Notes under the pieces: model-generated | What the model saw: only the letters and a program-made list of their open reading frames with translations | The model's database searches: none | Told to the model about the DNA's origin: nothing | Translations under genes and position numbers: made by a program | Source: an uncultured bacterium | Lineage (GTDB): Bacteria > Patescibacteriota > CPR2 > UBA1875 > CAIMLA01 | Length of the DNA stretch: 40,804 nt | Direction: 5' to 3' | Assembly (NCBI GenBank): GCA_903842085.1 | Contig: CAIMLA010000041.1 | Coordinates: 1 to 40,804, forward strand | Shown here: positions 40,660-40,804 of the stretch, piece after piece | How positions within the stretch are numbered: the stretch's first letter is position 1 | How the letters are laid out: every line of letters begins with the position of its first letter

Positions 40660-40804
40660 CATTCGTGGTGGTTTCTACTCCCAAGTGCAATTTCTCATTA
40701 GGACTTCATATGGTGTTAGGTAATTTAATCTTTTTCTAGGTCTATTATTAATCAACTTAACAACTTTTTCTACTTCTTTCTGGGTTATATGCCAAAAGCT
40801 CATC
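40660..40804 (-). mobile_element. End of an IS30-family insertion sequence (partial)
   Basis: The transposase 3' end is followed by a region (TTGCACTTGGGAGTAG and onward, minus strand) resembling the terminal inverted repeats of IS30-type elements. The exact boundary cannot be fixed because the other end lies outside the window. Confidence 0.6.
40675..40804 (-). CDS. IS30-family transposase, C-terminal fragment
   Basis: The frame enters from the right edge and ends with TAG at 40675-40677. The visible residues VTQKEVEK-like ITQKEVEKVVKLINNRPRKR followed by LNYLTPYEVL match the end of the IS30 transposase DDE domain (NNRPRK.L...TP.EV). Whether the complete gene is intact cannot be seen. It reads in the same direction as the sigma-4 operon just downstream. 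Confidence 0.8.
   Translation of the reverse strand, partial: MSFWHITQKEVEKVVKLINNRPRKRLNYLTPYEVLMRNCTWE

Noticed and set aside
1-40804. CRISPR array or cas genes
   Set aside because: No regularly spaced repeats other than the MraZ boxes and the 18-bp coding duplication.

Overview
The window looks like a piece of chromosome from a Candidate Phyla Radiation (Patescibacteria) bacterium with the standard bacterial code; TGA is used as an ordinary stop, for example at 18798 and 19734. The reasons are the ribosomal-protein gene content (no rpmD/L30 between rpsE and rplO, with only 4 bp left between them), very compact packing with many 1-65 nt overlaps, a MurF-type ligase without its usual N-terminal domain, and Patescibacteria-style hypothetical proteins (DUF3467, DUF2207, and a membrane VirD4/TraG-like ATPase next to a sigma-region-4 protein). 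The exact lineage cannot be named from this sequence alone.

Layout. 1-1163: a small unrecognised module with a somewhat more GC-rich look. It holds a J-domain-like gene cut by the left edge, an overlapping helical hypothetical gene, and a divergent 98-aa gene with its own promoter and strong terminator. 1213-15264: one long S10-spc-alpha-L13/S9 ribosomal superoperon (rplC to rpsI) including secY, infA, rpmJ and rpoA, with a leader hairpin before rplC, a second promoter before infA and a terminator after rpsI. rpsJ, rpmD, adk and map are missing from their usual places. 15301-20132: a potassium-channel-like RCK protein with an abnormal pore, an RluD-type pseudouridine synthase, holB, a PSP1/YaaT protein, a TPR membrane protein and two small hypotheticals. 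20140-20821 (minus): a tRNA operon, Thr(TGT)-Tyr(GTA)-Thr(GGT)-rpmG-Trp(CCA). 20889-23239: secE-nusG-rplK-rplA, with a probable L1 autoregulatory hairpin before rplA and no rplJ/rplL following.

23298-33159: a short hypothetical gene, then a trimmed division and cell-wall (dcw) cluster: mraZ, rsmH, ftsL-like, ftsI, murF, mraY, ftsW, murG, ftsQ. It is fronted by six 10-bp-phased TGG boxes typical of MraZ operators. The mraZ-rsmH gap can fold into a 20-bp long-range stem that reaches into the rsmH Shine-Dalgarno. murC, murD, murE, ddl, ftsA and ftsZ are not here. 33211-35628: DUF3467, DUF2207 and a very small HExxH protein. 35629-36279: an AT-rich intergenic region full of inverted repeats, with one possible 34-aa basic peptide gene. 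36280-40657 (minus): a two-gene operon (sigma-region-4/HARE-HTH protein, then the ATPase) from a perfect consensus promoter. 40675-40804: the C-terminal end of an IS30-family transposase, cut by the right edge.

The core of the window is growth machinery: ribosome assembly, transcription and translation initiation, Sec export, replication clamp loading and cell-wall synthesis. The less-explained parts are the left module, the degenerate channel, the two structured non-coding regions and the sigma-4/HARE plus ATPase operon. Promoters are strikingly regular: eight sigma70-type pairs have exactly 17-bp spacers.
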